64,000 bases of DNA from CAYFFV01 sp964342695 (GTDB lineage Bacteria > Acidobacteriota > Vicinamibacteria > Vicinamibacterales > UBA8438): contig CAYFFV010000006.1 of assembly GCA_964342695.1 (NCBI GenBank), positions 1 through 64,000 of the forward strand, in the 5' to 3' direction. This document shows positions 9,486 to 18,109 of this stretch, one piece after another. A model generated the notes under the pieces. The model ran no database searches, was not told the origin of the DNA, and was given only the letters and a program-made list of their open reading frames with translations. Position numbers and translations under genes: made by a program. Each line of letters starts with the position of its first letter. The first letter of the stretch is position 1.

Positions 9486-10100
9486 TTATTTCGTCAAGCT
9501 TAAAAAATTATTAAGAATGCTAAGTCCAACTCGGCCTGATTTTTCAGGATGAAACTGGACCCCTGCGACGTGCTGGTGTTCGATGGCACTAGCAAATGTA
9601 AATCCATAATCTGTCGATGCAACGCACGCGTCTGTAACGGGCGCTGCATATGAATGGGTGAAATAGACTTGGTCGCCTTCACAAATATTCCGAAGTAACC
9701 ATGATTCACGGGTGATATGTAAACTGTTCCAGCCTACATGAGGCACCTTTAATATCTGTCCTTGCTGATCGCCTTCAGCGTGAATTAGAGAACAGTTTCC
9801 GGTTAGCAGGCCTAATCCCGCTACGTCTTGTGATTCTTCGCTGCCCTCAAAAAGCCACTGCAGACCTAAACATATTCCGAGTAAAGGGACATTGCGATCG
9901 ATGGTTTCCTTCAAGGCTTGTTTCCATTCCTTGGTCAATGCGTTAGTCGCCTCAAAATTTCCGACTCCTGGAACAATAATCCCTGACACGGCAGCTAGCT
10001 CGTCTGGTGAAGATGGAGTGTTAAATGGAGCATTTAAATGAGAAAGCGCTTTTTTCACAGAAGTAAGGTTTCCTGCTCCGTAATCGATAAGTGCAATCAT
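9486..10100 (-). CDS. hisH: HisH, imidazole glycerol phosphate synthase glutaminase subunit
   Basis: A 204-residue class I glutamine amidotransferase. The start MIALIDYGAGNLTSVKKAL is typical. The nucleophile lies in LLGICLGLQWLF, and the His-Glu pair in GVQFHPEKSG completes the triad. It makes ammonia for HisF. It sits between hisB (seven bases upstream) and hisF (two bases downstream) in the his operon. Confidence 0.94.
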   Translation of the reverse strand: MIALIDYGAGNLTSVKKALSHLNAPFNTPSSPDELAAVSGIIVPGVGNFEATNALTKEWKQALKETIDRNVPLLGICLGLQWLFEGSEESQDVAGLGLLTGNCSLIHAEGDQQGQILKVPHVGWNSLHITRESWLLRNICEGDQVYFTHSYAAPVTDACVASTDYGFTFASAIEHQHVAGVQFHPEKSGRVGLSILNNFLSLTK

Positions 10101-10107
10101 GAGTAAT

Positions 10108-10695
10108 TTACAAAAGCCCCTTTGTACTAGGTAGGCTTTTCCCCAACTGACGATCTTTTGAGCATGCTACTCGTAACGCTCGTGCAAAGGCTTTGAAAAT
10201 TGCTTCAACTTGGTGATGACTAGACCTTCCATAGAGTATTTTTAGATGAATATTTCCTCGTACGCCCTGGGCAAAGCCCTCAAAAAAATCTTGGACTAAT
10301 TCAGATTGAAGATCTCCGACGTATCGAGCTCGGAGCTTAAGGTCTATTACTGTACGGACCCGCCCACTAAGATCGATCGCCGATACCGCGAGAGTTTCAT
10401 CCATTGGCATAATAAAATATCCGGCTCTGTTTATTCCTCTCCGAGAACCTAGAGCTGCACTGACCGCCTCGCCAAGAGTTATACCGATATCTTCGACGGT
10501 ATGATGTTGATCGACATCGAGGTCGCCATTAGCGTTAATTGTAAGATTCATAACTCCGTGTCGTGCCACTAACTCAAGCATATGATCCAAAAAACGGATA
10601 CCAGTCTGCACTTTATATTGTCCTCGTCCGTCAAGGTTCAGATTAATCTGAACCTGTGTTTCTCGCGTTTTTCGTTTAAGGCTCGCACGTCTCAT
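10108..10695 (-). CDS. hisB: HisB, imidazoleglycerol-phosphate dehydratase
   Basis: A 195-residue monofunctional IGPD; there is no fused histidinol-phosphate phosphatase. The metal-binding repeats [10 protein letters not shown] and [16 protein letters not shown] are present, and the C-terminal half repeats the pattern with [14 protein letters not shown]. An ATG 48 bases further upstream would overlap hisD. The start at 10695 is preferred because AAGGAGA lies five bases before it and the protein then begins with the usual [13 protein letters not shown] phosphatase for the next pathway step is not in this window. Confidence 0.93.
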   Translation of the reverse strand: MRRASLKRKTRETQVQINLNLDGRGQYKVQTGIRFLDHMLELVARHGVMNLTINANGDLDVDQHHTVEDIGITLGEAVSAALGSRRGINRAGYFIMPMDETLAVSAIDLSGRVRTVIDLKLRARYVGDLQSELVQDFFEGFAQGVRGNIHLKILYGRSSHHQVEAIFKAFARALRVACSKDRQLGKSLPSTKGLL

Positions 10696-10705
10696 ATCCG
10701 TCTCC

Positions 10706-11950
10706 TTACCTAAGTCTTGTCGCAACTGACGCGGCGTGTCCAATTAGGCCTTCAGCATTTGCCAGTGAAATAGCGGTTGGCGCTAAACGTTGAAGTCCAG
10801 AGCGTGTCGCTCTTTGAACACTGTTGATACGGACGAAATCCAAGGCGCTTAATCCTCCACGAAAACGGGCCGCTCCAGAGGTGGGTAGCACGTGATTTGA
10901 GCCGGTGGCGTAATCTCCCAATGCCTGTGCCGAATAGGCGCCTACGAAGATGGTGCCAGCTTTGGTGATTTGTTTGGCGATTGTTTCTCGATCGCAGACT
11001 ACGTGTTCCGGAGCAAGGTCATTAGCTAGGCTGACGGCTTCCTTGATGTTTGCAGTAACCATAATGACACCCCGCTGTTTAATGGATGGTTTTGCACTCG
11101 GGTGTTCTGGTAGTAGTTGATCAACGCTTTCTGCGACGGCTTTAGCTAAGTTAACGTTTGGTGTGAGCAAGATTGAGCGTGCATCAGGATCGTGTTCTGC
11201 TTGGGCAATAAGATCCGCCGCGAGCCATGATGCTTTACCAGAACTAGCGACAATAACGATTTCCGTAGGTCCTGCATAAAAATCGATCGGACAATCATTT
11301 GCTACTAGAGCCTTCGCTGTTGCGACATAGGCACTTCCTGGACCCACAATTTTATCAACCTGTGGAATTTTTTTTGTTCCATACGCCAACGCGGCAATGG
11401 CATGTGCTCCCCCAATACGAAAAAGCTGAGATACTTGTGCTTCAATGGCTGCTGTACAAATTGACGGATCAATTTTTGGACAGACGGCAATTATTTCCGA
11501 CACGCCAGCGACTTGCGCAGGAATTGCTGTCATCAGGAGTGATGATGGCAAGGGGTACCGTCCGCCTGGGACATAACACCCAATACGCGCGAGAGGTGTT
11601 ACCCGTTGTTCGACGGTTACACCAGGTACTACCGAAAGTGTCCATCCGTTCGGTACTTGGCGTTTTGCTATGCGCCGGATATGGTTGCCTGCTTTCTTGA
11701 TTGCTTTTTGCACGGCTTTTGGAGCATCTTTGGCAATTTCGTAAACTTCGGTCATCGGAACTTCAGTTTGTTCTGACAAGCCATCAAAGCGTCGAGCATA
11801 GTCATTAACGGCTCGGTCACCACGATGCCGAACGTCACTGATAATTGATGCGACGCGGTTTTCTAGTTTCTTGTCGCCTTTGGCCATGCGATTCAACAAG
11901 CTTTTTTTAGCACGGTTATTTGATGAAGTAACAATTTTGAGTGTAGTCAC
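10706..11950 (-). CDS. hisD: HisD, histidinol dehydrogenase
   Basis: A 414-residue NAD- and zinc-dependent enzyme that oxidises histidinol to histidine in two steps. The signature runs from [14 protein letters not shown] through [30 protein letters not shown] and [14 protein letters not shown], all intact. Length is close to the family norm (about 430). It lies 28 bases after hisG and 10 bases before the hisB start. Confidence 0.95.
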   Translation of the reverse strand: MTTLKIVTSSNNRAKKSLLNRMAKGDKKLENRVASIISDVRHRGDRAVNDYARRFDGLSEQTEVPMTEVYEIAKDAPKAVQKAIKKAGNHIRRIAKRQVPNGWTLSVVPGVTVEQRVTPLARIGCYVPGGRYPLPSSLLMTAIPAQVAGVSEIIAVCPKIDPSICTAAIEAQVSQLFRIGGAHAIAALAYGTKKIPQVDKIVGPGSAYVATAKALVANDCPIDFYAGPTEIVIVASSGKASWLAADLIAQAEHDPDARSILLTPNVNLAKAVAESVDQLLPEHPSAKPSIKQRGVIMVTANIKEAVSLANDLAPEHVVCDRETIAKQITKAGTIFVGAYSAQALGDYATGSNHVLPTSGAARFRGGLSALDFVRINSVQRATRSGLQRLAPTAISLANAEGLIGHAASVATRLR

Positions 11951-11978
11951 AGCATTTACCTGCTCTAGTCAATTTTTG

Positions 11979-12860
11979 CTATAGGACGAGTTTGTTAAGG
12001 GGGTATTCCACGATACCATGTCCCCCGGCAGCTTTTAATTTTGGTATTAATTCTCGTACAGATCGTTCTTCTAATATCGTTGTAATGGCAACCCACTGTT
12101 CGTCACTGAGCGGTGCAATCGTAGGGAGTTTGAGCGCCGGTAATAAATCTAATACGTTTTGAAGATCAGAACGCCGAACGTTCAACATTAGGCCTACTCG
12201 ATCCTGGGCAGCGATTCCTGCCTTCAGTAATAGAGCGATGTTTTCTAGCTTGGTTCTTTTCCATTCATCTTGTAAAACGCGTTCGCTTGTAATCAGCTGA
12301 GGGTTTGATTCTAGAACGGTATCAATAATTCTTAAATTGTTTGCTCTAAGTGTCGACCCGGTCTCTGTCGCTTCCACGATAGCGTCAGCGAGTTTTGGTG
12401 GTTTAACCTCAGTTGCACCCCAAGAAAATTCAACATTAACTTGAACCTTCCGTTCAGAAAAGTAAGCCTCTGTCGCACGGACCAACTCTGTTGCAATCGT
12501 TGCTCCCTGAAGGTCTTCCGCTGTTTTATAGGATGAGCCTTCGGGCACTGCTAAAACCCAACGGACTTTTCGGAAGCTCTGTTTAGAATAAATGAGATCA
12601 GCGATAGAAACGACTTTCGCGCCTGTAGCTGCTTGGTGTTCTGCGATCCAGTCTTGTCCTGTGAGGCCGGCGTCGACGGCGTCGTCTGCCACGTAGCGCG
12701 CCATTTCTTGGGCACGTATAAGTGTGCACTCTATTTCAGGGTCATCAATTGTTGGAAAGTAAGATCGCGAGGCTACATAAATATTAAACCCCGCTCTTTC
12801 AAACAACTGAATGGTTGAGTCTTGTAACGAACCTTTTGGGATGCCTAGTTTTAGTTTCAT
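11979..12860 (-). CDS. hisG: HisG, ATP phosphoribosyltransferase (long form)
   Basis: A 293-residue enzyme for the committed first step, ATP plus PRPP to PR-ATP. It begins with [19 protein letters not shown]. The C-terminal 80 residues (from about [16 protein letters not shown]) correspond to the regulatory ACT-like domain of the long form, so no HisZ is needed and feedback inhibition by histidine is expected. The PRPP-site region [17 protein letters not shown] is present. It is second in the operon, seven bases after hisI. Confidence 0.94.
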   Translation of the reverse strand: MKLKLGIPKGSLQDSTIQLFERAGFNIYVASRSYFPTIDDPEIECTLIRAQEMARYVADDAVDAGLTGQDWIAEHQAATGAKVVSIADLIYSKQSFRKVRWVLAVPEGSSYKTAEDLQGATIATELVRATEAYFSERKVQVNVEFSWGATEVKPPKLADAIVEATETGSTLRANNLRIIDTVLESNPQLITSERVLQDEWKRTKLENIALLLKAGIAAQDRVGLMLNVRRSDLQNVLDLLPALKLPTIAPLSDEQWVAITTILEERSVRELIPKLKAAGGHGIVEYPLNKLVL

Positions 12861-12867
12861 AATTTGC

Positions 12868-13188
12868 TCATTCGGAAGGTTTGAGGTCGCGAGAAAAACA
12901 AGATCGCGTGCCGGTATGACAGACGTTTCCTTCTCCGAAACGTTTCACTCGAACAAGCACGGTGTCGTCGTCGCAGTCTATTAGTATTCGTTCGACCTTT
13001 AAACGGTTTCCGGAGGTTTCTCCTTTCATCCAAAGCGTATTTCTAGTTCGGCTAAAAAAAGTTGCAAAGCCCGATGTGGTGGTAAGTTCGAGGGCTTCTT
13101 CGTTCATAAACCCGACCATTAGCACTTCGTTACTGGTGTCGTCCTGTATAACTGCAGGAATTAATCCGTCAAGTTTTGAAAAGTCCAT
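12868..13188 (-). CDS. hisI: HisI, phosphoribosyl-AMP cyclohydrolase
   Basis: A 106-residue zinc enzyme for step three. The metal residues are in [12 protein letters not shown] and [12 protein letters not shown]. There is no HisE (pyrophosphohydrolase) domain at the C-terminus, so hisE must lie elsewhere. The frame is open upstream to 13341, but the start at 13188 is right: AGGAG lies seven bases before it and the protein begins [13 protein letters not shown]. The extra upstream frame runs through the attenuator terminator and is not coding. This is the first structural gene of the operon. Confidence 0.93.
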   Translation of the reverse strand: MDFSKLDGLIPAVIQDDTSNEVLMVGFMNEEALELTTTSGFATFFSRTRNTLWMKGETSGNRLKVERILIDCDDDTVLVRVKRFGEGNVCHTGTRSCFSRDLKPSE

Positions 13189-13209
13189 AATTATGCTCCT
13201 ACACACAAT

Positions 13210-13240
13210 AAAAAAGCCTCGCCAATTGTTTCGGCGAGGC
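13210..13240 (-). terminator. His operon attenuator terminator
   Basis: On the minus strand GCCTCGCC, a nine-base loop and GGCGAGGC form a perfect 8-bp stem, followed at once by six T residues. It lies 22 bases before the hisI start and 40 bases after the leader-peptide stop, exactly where a conditional terminator belongs. Confidence 0.9.
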
Positions 13241-13322
13241 CATGTTTTGCGCTTAATAATAGTCTTTGTTTCAGATAAGTCACGCGCTCCGCTTAGGCCC
13301 GCCATAGTTGGTTTTTGGCGAG
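13233..13322 (-). promoter_or_regulatory. His attenuator alternative pairing segments 1, 2 and 3
   Basis: Segment 1 (13322-13316, CTCGCCA) starts at the last base of the fourth consecutive His codon. Segment 2 (13304-13298, TGGCGGG) can pair with it over seven bases with one G-U. Segment 3 is the 5' arm of the terminator (13241-13233, GGCCTCGCC); its CTCGCC copies segment 1 and so pairs with GGCGGG of segment 2 instead. A ribosome stalled at the His codons covers segment 1, lets 2 pair with 3 and prevents the terminator. A ribosome at the leader stop covers segment 2 and lets the terminator form. The pairings are seen in sequence; the mechanism is that known for enterobacterial his leaders. 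Confidence 0.85.
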
Positions 13323-13357
13323 TGATGATGATGGACTTCATGCGTGAACCTGTACAT
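13280..13357 (-). CDS. hisL: HisL, his operon leader peptide
   Basis: A 25-residue ORF with five His in seven residues (THEVHHHHSP; codons CAT, then CAT CAT CAT CAC). It ends with TGA at 13282-13280, just past attenuator segment 2. It is in a different frame from hisI. There is no Shine-Dalgarno; the ATG lies only about nine bases after a putative -10, so the transcript may be leaderless. Its job would be to sense charged tRNA-His by ribosome position, not to act as a protein. It is too short for ordinary gene calling. Confidence 0.88.
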   Translation of the reverse strand: MYRFTHEVHHHHSPKTNYGGPKRSA

Positions 13358-13396
13358 AACGTATGTACAGTAGCGCAGCTTTTAAGAGGCTGTCAA
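13350..13396 (-). promoter_or_regulatory. His operon promoter with overlapping 21-bp palindrome
   Basis: A perfect -35 TTGACA (13396-13391) is followed after 18 bases by TACTGT (13372-13367), a fair -10. A perfect inverted repeat overlaps the -10 and continues over the hisL start codon: arms CTGTACATA and TATGTACAG separated by ACG (13350-13370). A protein bound there would block transcription initiation, so this is a candidate operator. It could also act as an RNA hairpin hiding the leader start if transcription begins further upstream. Confidence 0.6.
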
Positions 13397-13614
13397 CTGA
13401 CTCCATCTCTTTTGGTCTCTTGACAAGTATCGAGTAGGTAGAGATCCAGTTTATCTAGAAAAGATAAGTCTTAAATGAAACGACTGGTATGCTTACAAGA
13501 TATGATGGCTTGTTGGCGCGGGGTTCAAAGATATTTATACGGAGTAATTTAAGGTGCTTCAGCTAATTACAGGGAAGCAATAAGGCTAATAGTTTGGCGA
13601 AAAGGCGGGTAGGT

Positions 13615-14076
13615 ATGAATAAATTCGCACTATGTTTGTTACTGGTTAGTTGTCTTGTACAGACTATTCCGACGGCTGCTCAGCAGGAGGAAATAGTTCA
13701 GGCACAAGAAGCACTTGAAGAGTATTTCCGTGCTTGGAACGATGCTGATAACGAAGCTATTGTTGAGATCAGCAATTTTCCTAGGCTTAGTCTTGGAAGA
13801 AACGGCCAAGTTGTGGTGCGCCAAGGCCCTGAAGATATTACGACTGACTTTAATTTATTACGACAGGCGGAAGGTTGGGACCACAGCACACTTGATTTAG
13901 TGGAGGTGCTTCAAGTGTCTCAGGACACGGTGCATTTTAAGGTGTTGTTTAGTCGTAGGCACCAAGATGGGGTTGCCTATCGGACTGTCCCTGGCTTGTT
14001 TATCATGACTAAACAGGATGGTCATTGGGGTTTACAACTGCAATCGATGCTTCCCGCTACTTTTGAGGCTCGATGA
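13615..14076 (+). CDS. Secreted NTF2/SnoaL-like protein
   Basis: A 153-residue protein with a signal peptide (about 1-23, ending TAAQQ). The mature part starts with a helix (QAQEALEEYFRAWNDADNEAI) and goes on with strands typical of the cone-shaped NTF2-like fold, ending in a GHWGLQLQSM strand. The function cannot be assigned. A TTG 21 bases upstream is in frame, but the ATG at 13615 with GGTAGGT just before it gives a normal signal peptide. It is divergent from the his operon and convergent with the HTH-TOBE gene. Confidence 0.65.
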   Translation: MNKFALCLLLVSCLVQTIPTAAQQEEIVQAQEALEEYFRAWNDADNEAIVEISNFPRLSLGRNGQVVVRQGPEDITTDFNLLRQAEGWDHSTLDLVEVLQVSQDTVHFKVLFSRRHQDGVAYRTVPGLFIMTKQDGHWGLQLQSMLPATFEAR

Positions 14077-14081
14077 TCAAA

Positions 14082-14525
14082 TTATTTTTTTCGGTGGTTG
14101 TCCGTTTTTAACTCTCGTCCGATCATAACTTCAGTAGCTTTAATGAGGGCTGTAGCTTCATCACCACGTTTTAACTGTAGTTCGTCAACGGCGTCGCGAG
14201 TAATGACAGCGGTTAGCACTTGTTCACCAACGCGCATTCGCACCTGAGCCAAGAGTCCTTCGGTTCGGACCTCTTCGATAAAACCAGTAAGCCTATTACG
14301 GCCGCTCAGTGAGACTAGGACCCCACCGTTTGCACGATCTTTCTTGCGGCTGTTTGATAATTTGTTGTGGCGAGAAAGCACGCGTTGGATTTCGCTGTCA
14401 CTGATGCGGTGGTGTCCACCCTCCGTCTTGATAGTGCGAATGCTCCCTTTGTAAATCCAACTCTTAATGGTGGAGTAACCCACTCCCAGTCTTTGTGCGG
14501 CTTCGCGGACTGTTAAAAGTGACAT
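14082..14525 (-). CDS. Excisionase-type HTH regulator with molybdate-binding TOBE domain
   Basis: A 147-residue protein. Residues 1-60 form a MerR/Xis-like winged HTH (LTVREAAQRLGVGYSTIKSWI, then GGHHRISDSEI). Residues about 68-135 form a TOBE/Mop domain (GRNRLTGFIEEVRTEGLLAQVRM ... VITRDAVDELQLKRGDEATALIKATEVMIG), which binds molybdate or tungstate in ModE and Mop proteins. It is divergent from modABC with only 45 bases between, so it is the likely molybdate-responsive regulator. It differs from classical ModE, which has a LysR-type HTH and two TOBE domains. Confidence 0.85.
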   Translation of the reverse strand: MSLLTVREAAQRLGVGYSTIKSWIYKGSIRTIKTEGGHHRISDSEIQRVLSRHNKLSNSRKKDRANGGVLVSLSGRNRLTGFIEEVRTEGLLAQVRMRVGEQVLTAVITRDAVDELQLKRGDEATALIKATEVMIGRELKTDNHRKK

Positions 14526-14549
14526 TTAGACTATAATATTAGACTTAAA

Positions 14550-14583
14550 CGTTTTTAAAATCAGCTAAAAATGATTAAAAACG
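14550..14583 (+). promoter_or_regulatory. Candidate molybdate operator between the regulator gene and modA
   Basis: An interrupted inverted repeat has outer arms CGTTTTT and AAAAACG and inner arms AATCA and TGATT. The outer CGTT...AACG ends resemble the enterobacterial ModE box (CGTTATAT...ATAACG). A TATAAT (14532-14537) lies just upstream. The repeat covers the annotated modA ATG at 14571; if modA starts at the GTG at 14595, the site would be wholly upstream of it. Confidence 0.45.
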
Positions 14584-15392
14584 AATATTATAATGTGTGT
14601 TCGATTGGACACAAATTCAAGCAAATACTATTGGTAATGTTGCCTGGACTTCTTTTGGTTTCCTGCCAAGAAGACAGTCTAAAGCGTCTGGACGGAACCG
14701 TCGTCGTTTCGGTGGCGATGAGTCTATCTGAAGCAATGGAGCGAATTGTTTTTGAGTACGAACAAGAAACACAAGGGCGGATTATTTTAAATACAGGTGG
14801 TTCGGATACTTTGGCAACACAAATAATTAATGGTGCGCCTGTTGATCTCTTTATAAGCGCCGATCAACACCAGATGGATCGGTTACAAGAACAGTCGATG
14901 ATTCGATTGGATTCAAGACGGGATTTACTAAGTAACGAACTCGTCTTTATTGCAAAAGAAGATACCCATTTTTCAGGGAATCACTTTAGTGAACTTATAA
15001 AACCTGAAATTCGGCGTATTGCCATTGGTGATCCTGACGCAGTTCCTGTTGGCGTGTACGCCAAGGAATATTTAGTTGATCTTGGTTTGTGGAACCAGGT
15101 TAGAGACAGGGTTGTGCCGACTCGGAATGTGCAAGCAGTTGTTTCAACCGTGGCTGCGGGACATGCGGAGGTTGGTGTTGTGTACCGAACCGATGCGATG
15201 CGGTCGCCAAATATAAGAATAGTAGGATCAGTTCCGCGGTCAGAGGGTCCTGTTATCAGATATTCTGTGGCAATTATCTCCGGAAGTACAGATCAGTTTT
15301 TCACTGAAAAATTTTTGGACTATCTCCTGCAAGAACAAGCTTTGGATATATTTCAGAGCGCCGGTTTTATTATTTGGAATTCAACGAGTTGA
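14571..15392 (+). CDS. modA: ModA, molybdate ABC transporter substrate-binding lipoprotein
   Basis: A 273-residue periplasmic binding protein. The signal segment ends in a lipobox (LLVSC), so it is probably membrane-anchored. Typical ModA parts follow: VVVSVAMSLSEAMERI, LNTGGSDTLATQIINGAPVDLFISAD, and late AVVSTVAAGHAEVGVVYRTDA. It captures molybdate or tungstate for ModBC. No Shine-Dalgarno is seen before the ATG; an in-frame GTG at 14595 would give a shorter signal peptide. modB follows after two bases. Confidence 0.9.
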   Translation: MIKNEYYNVCSIGHKFKQILLVMLPGLLLVSCQEDSLKRLDGTVVVSVAMSLSEAMERIVFEYEQETQGRIILNTGGSDTLATQIINGAPVDLFISADQHQMDRLQEQSMIRLDSRRDLLSNELVFIAKEDTHFSGNHFSELIKPEIRRIAIGDPDAVPVGVYAKEYLVDLGLWNQVRDRVVPTRNVQAVVSTVAAGHAEVGVVYRTDAMRSPNIRIVGSVPRSEGPVIRYSVAIISGSTDQFFTEKFLDYLLQEQALDIFQSAGFIIWNSTS

Positions 15393-15394
15393 TT

Positions 15395-16051
15395 ATGTGC
15401 ACTGAAATCATACATGTGACAGTTTTTAGCGTCAGTATGGCGGTGATAGCCACCTTGATAGCGATGCCGGCAGGAGTGTTTTTGGCGTGGTGTATGGCTA
15501 GGTATTCATTTCCTGGGCGTAGTGCACTAGAGACGTTTATAACCTTACCGCTAGTTTTACCTCCCGTTGCGACAGGTTTAATCTTGCTTACCCTTTTTAG
15601 TCCTAGTGGGCCGTTGGGTCGGTTTCTAGGACTCCTAAATATTGAAATTGTGTTTACGTGGAAGGCTGTTGTTATCGCAATGACGGTTATGGGTTTTCCA
15701 CTTTTAGTTAGAACTGCACGGACGGGGTTTGAGCAGGTTGAACCTAGGTATGAGCAAATAGCTGCAACACTAGGTGCAGGTACCTTTCGGGTGTTTTTTA
15801 CCGTTAGTTTACCCCTTGCGTGGCGAGCGGTTTTGGCTGGAGCTATGCTAGCTTTCTCTCGGGCACTCGGAGAGTTCGGAGCCACAATGATGATTGCTGG
15901 GGCTTTACCGAGTACACGAACAATGTCTGTCGCGCTGTATTCGTACACACAGATTGGCGATCAACGGGCAACAATCGGCCTGTTGGTTACCGCTATAGCT
16001 ATTGCGTTTGTCGCGATGTTGATTTCGAATCGGCTGACAGTGCCATCTTAG
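15395..16051 (+). CDS. modB: ModB, molybdate ABC transporter permease
   Basis: A 218-residue membrane protein with about five to six transmembrane helices and the inner-membrane permease signature (GAMLAFSRALGEFGATMMIAG, the EAA loop). LPLVLPPVATGLILL is typical of ModB. It forms the channel through which ModA-bound molybdate passes. An in-frame TTG at 15374 would overlap modA; the ATG at 15395, two bases after the modA stop, is preferred. Confidence 0.92.
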   Translation: MCTEIIHVTVFSVSMAVIATLIAMPAGVFLAWCMARYSFPGRSALETFITLPLVLPPVATGLILLTLFSPSGPLGRFLGLLNIEIVFTWKAVVIAMTVMGFPLLVRTARTGFEQVEPRYEQIAATLGAGTFRVFFTVSLPLAWRAVLAGAMLAFSRALGEFGATMMIAGALPSTRTMSVALYSYTQIGDQRATIGLLVTAIAIAFVAMLISNRLTVPS

Positions 16052-16060
16052 AGTTTTCTA

Positions 16061-16708
16061 ATGGCTATGGTTCTTGATTTTCAGCTTCGGCAGGGCGCTT
16101 TTACTCTGGAGATTCACGCAAAATGTGAAACGCGTGCCTTGGGTTTAATGGGGCCATCGGGTTCTGGTAAGACGACGATGCTTGAGGCGATTGCTGGTTT
16201 GAAGCGGCCCGAGACAGGATCGATCGTGATAGGGCAACACACGTTGTTCAGTAGCGATCAAAAAATTGATATTCCTGTGCGATCACGTCGAATTGGATAC
16301 ATTCCACAGGATGTAGCGTTATTTCCTCATCTCAACGTGCTGCAAAACATGACCTATGGTTTTAAGGACGATGCAATGTCAATCGACCAAGTCGTTGAAA
16401 TATTGGGAATTAAAAATTTGATTAATGCGAACATTAAAGAGTTGTCAGGGGGTGAACGGCAGCGTGTAGCGATAGGGAGAGCGTTACTGTCAGCGCCCAA
16501 GCTTTTGCTTTTTGACGAACCATTAACAGGCCTTGATATTGAGTTGCGAGCACGTCTGATTCCTTACATTGAACGTGTTAGAGATGATCTGAAGCTTCCG
16601 CTGATTTATGTGTCTCATGTGGCATCTGAGATGGATCGGATAGCGGACCAGGTCATCGTCCTCAAAGAAGGCCGGGTTGTGTCGATTAATCCACGCCAAC
16701 CCCAATAA
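16061..16708 (+). CDS. modC: ModC, molybdate ABC transporter ATPase lacking the TOBE domain
   Basis: A 215-residue ABC ATPase. Walker A GPSGSGKT is at residues 31-38, the signature is ELSGGERQRVAIGRALL and Walker B is LLLFDEPLTGLD, with the H-loop in YVSHVASEMDRIAD. Classical ModC is about 350 residues and ends in a regulatory TOBE domain; here it stops straight after the nucleotide-binding domain, at a TAA. The only TOBE domain of the locus is in the divergent regulator. The last 23 bases overlap the convergent permease gene. Confidence 0.92.
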   Translation: MAMVLDFQLRQGAFTLEIHAKCETRALGLMGPSGSGKTTMLEAIAGLKRPETGSIVIGQHTLFSSDQKIDIPVRSRRIGYIPQDVALFPHLNVLQNMTYGFKDDAMSIDQVVEILGIKNLINANIKELSGGERQRVAIGRALLSAPKLLLFDEPLTGLDIELRARLIPYIERVRDDLKLPLIYVSHVASEMDRIADQVIVLKEGRVVSINPRQPQ

Positions 16709-17978
16709 CAGTAAATAACAAATAACAGACGAATCCTCCTACCAGTGTCATTGAGAAACCCCATGCCATGAGCTTGTTAAATAATGCCCGGCTGTCTTCT
16801 TTTGCGGGCGCGGCAGCCATGCAAAGGGCTCCAAGAGTGGATAACGGGGAAACATCAACAAGATGTCCTCCGATATTCATTGATGATGCGATAGCTAGGG
16901 GTGCTACGCCACCGAGTTGCTCTGCGAGACCGGGAACCGTAGGCAAAAACGCTGGGAGTACCACTCCAGATGTGCTGCTGTAAATTGAAACAAACCCAGT
17001 TGAAAAAGCCATGATCCCTGTGACGGTTTCAGGTGTTGAGAGGCCTGCCAATACTTGTGTGAATAATTCAAGACCTCCAGTTTTATCAAGGATAGAAATT
17101 AATACAGTCATCCCGCATACCATCATGATGACTCGCCAGGGCATAATTGCGATGGCTTTCATTTCGTCTCCGACTCTAAGTAACGCAAGTAAAACAGCGC
17201 TTGCAAAAGCACCAAGTCCAACGTGAACATCAAAGAACAAAACACTTGTGACCAAAGTTCCGATAGTGCCAATAGTCAGCCAATGAGTGGTATTAAAAGC
17301 GAGAGAGGACTCAGTAGAACTAAGATTCGATCCTTCGCTGCTGGGGATTGTTAGAGAGCCTGCGTGATAACGACCCAGCAAACGCCATCCTCCGAAGAGG
17401 AAATAGGCGCTAAAGGCAATTATGACGTGAGCTGTCATATTGTTGAGATATGTCAGTCTTTCGAAACCTGCGAGGCCAATATCAGCCATTACGTCATTGA
17501 CAATTACTCCCGTCGGTGCGATCGGGGAAAGCGAGCCAGCGTTCGCCCCATTTCCGACCATAATGGCCATAAGGAATGCAGGAACACCAACTTGTCCGGC
17601 GACAGCCATTGCCATAGGCGCCACCAACGCAGTAGTCGCGATATTGCCAGGTCCCGCTGACGCCAGTAGAAATGAAAGTAGAAAAAACATCATTGGAATA
17701 ACACCGACGTTGCCGCGGCAGTACTCGACTGCTTTGTGCGCAACCCGATCAAGGGTTCCGTTAGCTTGAGCCTGTGAAAATAAAAGGGTTACTCCGGTCA
17801 GGGTAAGAAAAAGACGTGTAGGAAAACCGGCCATTACTTCGTTGGGGCTCATACCAGCAACGTACACACCGACCACCCAGGCTAATGCGATAGCAAGAAA
17901 ACCGACATGAAGACGAATGGTACAGCTGACGATAATAGTTACAAGTAAGGCAACTAGTGAAATTATGGCGGGATCCAT
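16686..17978 (-). CDS. MatC-like / SLC13-type anion permease
   Basis: A 430-residue integral membrane protein with about 11 hydrophobic helices. The N-terminus (AIISLVALLVTIIVSCTIRLHVGFLAI, split by polar turns) matches the dicarboxylate carrier MatC N-terminal domain, and the GAGNIATTALVAPMAMAVAG-like and SPIAPTGVIVNDVMAD segments resemble ion-transporter superfamily hairpins. Probable substrates are dicarboxylates such as malonate or succinate; the exact one cannot be read. The gene is convergent with modC. Confidence 0.8.
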   Translation of the reverse strand: MDPAIISLVALLVTIIVSCTIRLHVGFLAIALAWVVGVYVAGMSPNEVMAGFPTRLFLTLTGVTLLFSQAQANGTLDRVAHKAVEYCRGNVGVIPMMFFLLSFLLASAGPGNIATTALVAPMAMAVAGQVGVPAFLMAIMVGNGANAGSLSPIAPTGVIVNDVMADIGLAGFERLTYLNNMTAHVIIAFSAYFLFGGWRLLGRYHAGSLTIPSSEGSNLSSTESSLAFNTTHWLTIGTIGTLVTSVLFFDVHVGLGAFASAVLLALLRVGDEMKAIAIMPWRVIMMVCGMTVLISILDKTGGLELFTQVLAGLSTPETVTGIMAFSTGFVSIYSSTSGVVLPAFLPTVPGLAEQLGGVAPLAIASSMNIGGHLVDVSPLSTLGALCMAAAPAKEDSRALFNKLMAWGFSMTLVGGFVCYLLFTVIGVGVD

Positions 17979-18109
17979 GGCCGGCGAGTATATATCAGTA
18001 GTAGTCTTGACCGTAGGGGAAATAAAGATTACCTTAATATAGATAAATATACCGCAGTTTTTTTTGGATTCAACTTTTTCATAGCTGTGGTCAACGTTGA
18101 GGAGATAAC

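Noticed and set aside
12868..13341. Longer hisI reading frame starting at 13341
   Set aside because: The extra 51 residues run through the attenuator terminator and overlap hisL in another frame; the start at 13188 has the ribosome site and the family N-terminus.
13446..13475. Short dyad TTATCT...AGATAA upstream of the SnoaL-like gene
   Set aside because: Only 6-bp AT-rich arms, likely by chance, with no promoter element placed to use it.
16061..16708. ModC truncated by a frameshift or a Sec-type TGA
   Set aside because: It ends at TAA and the next bases overlap the convergent gene; no TOBE-like sequence is seen in other frames downstream.
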